Source of the DNA: an uncultured bacterium
Lineage (GTDB): Bacteria > Cyanobacteriota > Vampirovibrionia > Gastranaerophilales > Gastranaerophilaceae
Assembly: GCA_949286405.1 (NCBI GenBank)
Contig: CASECH010000101.1
Location: 1-7,389, forward strand
Length of the DNA stretch: 7,389 bases
Reading direction: 5' to 3'
In this document: positions 5,964 through 7,389 of the stretch, piece by piece
Numbering within the stretch: the first letter of the stretch is position 1
Layout: each line of letters opens with the position of its first letter
The notes under the pieces: model-generated
The model's input: only the letters and a program-made list of their open reading frames with translations
What the model was told of the DNA's origin: nothing
Databases searched by the model: none
Made by a program: the position numbers and the translations under genes

Positions 5964-5990
5964 ATATTCCTCTTCGCTTTCACAAGAAGT

Positions 5991-5999
5991 ATTATAACA
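5991..5999 (-). promoter_or_regulatory. thrB: Extended -10 promoter element (TGtTATAAT) for thrB
   Basis: The minus strand reads TGTTATAAT, identical to the element before the phosphatase-like gene. There is no good -35. Transcription would begin near 5984, about 20 bases before the start codon, with the ribosome binding site in that leader. The same bases overlap a possible plus-strand -35 of the methyltransferase gene. Confidence 0.6.
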
Positions 6000-6022
6000 A
6001 AAATATAAAAAAAAGCTAATAT
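5994..6022 (+). promoter_or_regulatory. Possible promoter of the MnmC-like gene
   Basis: ATAACA (5994-5999, 4 of 6 to consensus) and TAATAT (6017-6022, 4 of 6) are 17 bases apart. Transcription would begin near 6029, only a few bases before the ATG at 6033. That would fit the absence of any ribosome binding site. The evidence is weak because the region is AT-rich. Confidence 0.3.
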
Positions 6023-6032
6023 ATCCTCATAA

Positions 6033-7361
6033 ATGAAGATATATAAAGAATTTGAACTCAAAATTACTTATTTTTATAATACTAGTATGTATAAGCTATA
6101 TTCATATTTTACTAATGACGGATCAATAGGGTTGTTTAGCCCTGAAGCCGATGATATTTACCACTCAACATATGGGGCTCTATCTGAAGCATATGAAAAA
6201 TTTATCATACCTGCTAATCTAAAAAAATATTTTAATAGCAAAAAACAAGTTAATGTCTTAGATATCTGCTATGGTATCGGATATAATTCAAAAAGTTTAT
6301 TAAATTATTTTTTGGAAAATTTTGCAACAAAAAAAAATTGTCAAAATAATAATATCGATACGGTATATACCAATAAACAAAATAGCAAAAAAGAACATGA
6401 GTCAATTAATATCGATATGATAGATACTAATAATATTTTATCAAAAATATTTATTCATGCAGTAGACACTGATAAAAATTTAGTATTTTTGTCTCCATTT
6501 TTTAAAGCAAAAAAAAATATTTTTGATAAAAATGATTTAACTTTTAATAATGATAAAATTTCGAAGATGAGAAATAATAAATTTAAAAATAAATATAAAT
6601 TAAAAAAAAGTATAAATTATATTTTGTTACAATCAATAGTAGCTTCTTATCCAGAAATTTTTGAAGATATAGAGCTAAAACAGCTAATAAATAACAAAGA
6701 ATACTCACAATATTTTGATAAATCTGTAATAAATTTTTACAGGTTTTTATTGAATTACTGGTATAAATATGGGGTCTTAGGGAAGATAATAAGCTTCTTA
6801 CATAATATATATTATCAGCATATATCAAAAAGTAACAAAATAGCTTCTAAATACCTTTTAAATAAGATAATAACATTTAAACTCGAAATTAACGATGCAC
6901 GCAAAGCAATAAAAAATAGTAATTTACTATATGATGTTATTTTTCTGGATGCATTTACACCTGCAAAATGTCCATGTCTATGGTCTTATCAGTTTATGTG
7001 TGAGCTGTATAAACATTTAAATGATGATGGAATAATTCTTACGTATTCAAATTCTGCTAACATAAGAAATGCTTTTGTGCAGGCAGGTTTTTATATTGGA
7101 AAAATTTATAATCATTCTTCAGGTAAATATATGGGGACTGTTGCCGTTAAAAATAAAAAATTAATCAATGAAAATAATTTTATCGATGAACTTTCAGATT
7201 ATGATATTGGCTTGTTAAACACAAAGGCAGGCATAACTTATCAAGATCCTCAACTTAAATTATCAAATCAAGAAATTATAAATAACCATAAAATAGAAGT
7301 TGAAAATAGTAACTTGGAATCAAGCTCTAAATATATAAAAAGAAATAAAAAAGGAAATTAA
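6033..7361 (+). CDS. MnmC-like (DUF752) tRNA 5-methylaminomethyl-2-thiouridine methyltransferase, with a large Lys/Asn-rich insertion
   Basis: 442 residues, well above the roughly 250-320 I expect for standalone members. In this family the methyltransferase domain uses S-adenosylmethionine to finish mnm5U at wobble position 34 of tRNAs; the FAD oxidase half of E. coli MnmC is absent. Visible in order: NDGS (28-31) and YHSTYGAL (43-50), SAM motif I VLDICYGIGYNS (75-86), the acidic-loop strand IHAVDTDKNL (141-150), the catalytic-face motif FLDAFTPAKCPCLW (304-317; usual Asn is Cys313), YSNSANIRNAFVQAGF (338-353), and the C-terminal KAGITYQDPQL (398-408), a tail typical of cyanobacterial homologues. 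Residues 94-137 and 155-280 are inflated by Asn/Lys-rich sequence with nine-base A tracts. TAA directly precedes the ATG in frame, so the start is here or at Met19 (6087). Neither has a Shine-Dalgarno sequence. It is divergent from thrB. Confidence 0.75.
   Translation: MKIYKEFELKITYFYNTSMYKLYSYFTNDGSIGLFSPEADDIYHSTYGALSEAYEKFIIPANLKKYFNSKKQVNVLDICYGIGYNSKSLLNYFLENFATKKNCQNNNIDTVYTNKQNSKKEHESINIDMIDTNNILSKIFIHAVDTDKNLVFLSPFFKAKKNIFDKNDLTFNNDKISKMRNNKFKNKYKLKKSINYILLQSIVASYPEIFEDIELKQLINNKEYSQYFDKSVINFYRFLLNYWYKYGVLGKIISFLHNIYYQHISKSNKIASKYLLNKIITFKLEINDARKAIKNSNLLYDVIFLDAFTPAKCPCLWSYQFMCELYKHLNDDGIILTYSNSANIRNAFVQAGFYIGKIYNHSSGKYMGTVAVKNKKLINENNFIDELSDYDIGLLNTKAGITYQDPQLKLSNQEIINNHKIEVENSNLESSSKYIKRNKKGN
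6351..6417 (+). repeat. Small in-frame direct repeat in the methyltransferase insertion
   Basis: AATATCGATA occurs at 6351-6360 and again at 6408-6417, 57 bases (19 codons) apart and in the same frame. It encodes NID..YTN and NID..DTN segments at residues 107-113 and 126-133. It may be the trace of a duplication that enlarged the insertion. Confidence 0.4.
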
Positions 7362-7389
7362 TTATTGGTATATATCTATTCGATAGTTA
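7362..7389. other. Short AT-rich end of the window
   Basis: The last 28 bases after the methyltransferase stop contain no recognisable gene, hairpin or promoter. A terminator, if any, lies beyond the edge. Confidence 0.5.

Noticed and set aside
6583..6828. Minus-strand open frame of 81 codons, hydrophobic
   Set aside because: Lies opposite the A-rich methyltransferase insert; the hydrophobic Tyr/Leu/Ile/Phe content is what A-rich Lys/Asn codons give in reverse complement. No ribosome site.
1..7389. CRISPR array, tRNA/rRNA, insertion sequence, attachment site or a defence/toxin system
   Set aside because: No regularly spaced repeats, no cloverleaf-like segments, no transposase or integrase, and all genes but two (the left-edge fragment and the coiled-coil protein) belong to recognisable metabolic or membrane families.

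Overview
The window is an AT-rich bacterial chromosome segment with eight genes: seven complete and one cut by the left edge. All genes are short-spaced, with no mobile element, CRISPR array, tRNA or rRNA visible. The best guess for the host is the non-photosynthetic relatives of cyanobacteria (Melainabacteria/Vampirovibrionia, Gastranaerophilales type). This rests on the C-terminal signature of the MnmC-like methyltransferase and the style of ThrB, which both resemble cyanobacterial proteins, combined with low G+C and strong Shine-Dalgarno sites. It is an inference from memory of families, and a low-G+C Bacillota host is not excluded.

Left part (1-1424): the tail of an unrecognised plus-strand protein (1-207) ends flush against the stop of a minus-strand small subunit of the isopropylmalate dehydratase/aconitase superfamily (208-705). 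Divergent from it lies a histidine-phosphatase-fold protein (796-1419) that has lost most of its catalytic residues. The pair shares the 706-795 intergenic region, which carries back-to-back promoter-like sequences.

Middle (1425-4189): a two-gene minus-strand operon encodes an AI-2E/PerM-type membrane transporter (2968-4008) and a radical SAM enzyme (1425-2966). One base separates them, and the ribosome binding site of the second lies inside the first. Divergent from this operon is a monocistronic gene (4190-4708) for a Gln-rich, coiled-coil, cysteine-free protein of unknown function. It has its own promoter, a good ribosome binding site, tandem stops and a bidirectional terminator.

Right part (4754-7389): a 60-residue single-cluster ferredoxin (4754-4936) lies downstream of homoserine kinase thrB (5016-5963), both on the minus strand. 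A hairpin plus U-run between them ends exactly at the ferredoxin start codon. Divergent from thrB is a standalone MnmC-type tRNA-wobble-uridine methyltransferase (6033-7361), inflated by an extremely A-rich Lys/Asn insertion and lacking a Shine-Dalgarno sequence.

Functionally this is mostly housekeeping: branched-chain/aspartate-family amino-acid synthesis (LeuD-like, ThrB), electron transfer (ferredoxin), tRNA modification and an uncharacterised radical SAM reaction. No multi-gene novel system is evident. The features most worth a second look are the degenerate phosphatase, the orphan coiled-coil protein, the ferredoxin leader hairpin and the inserted methyltransferase.
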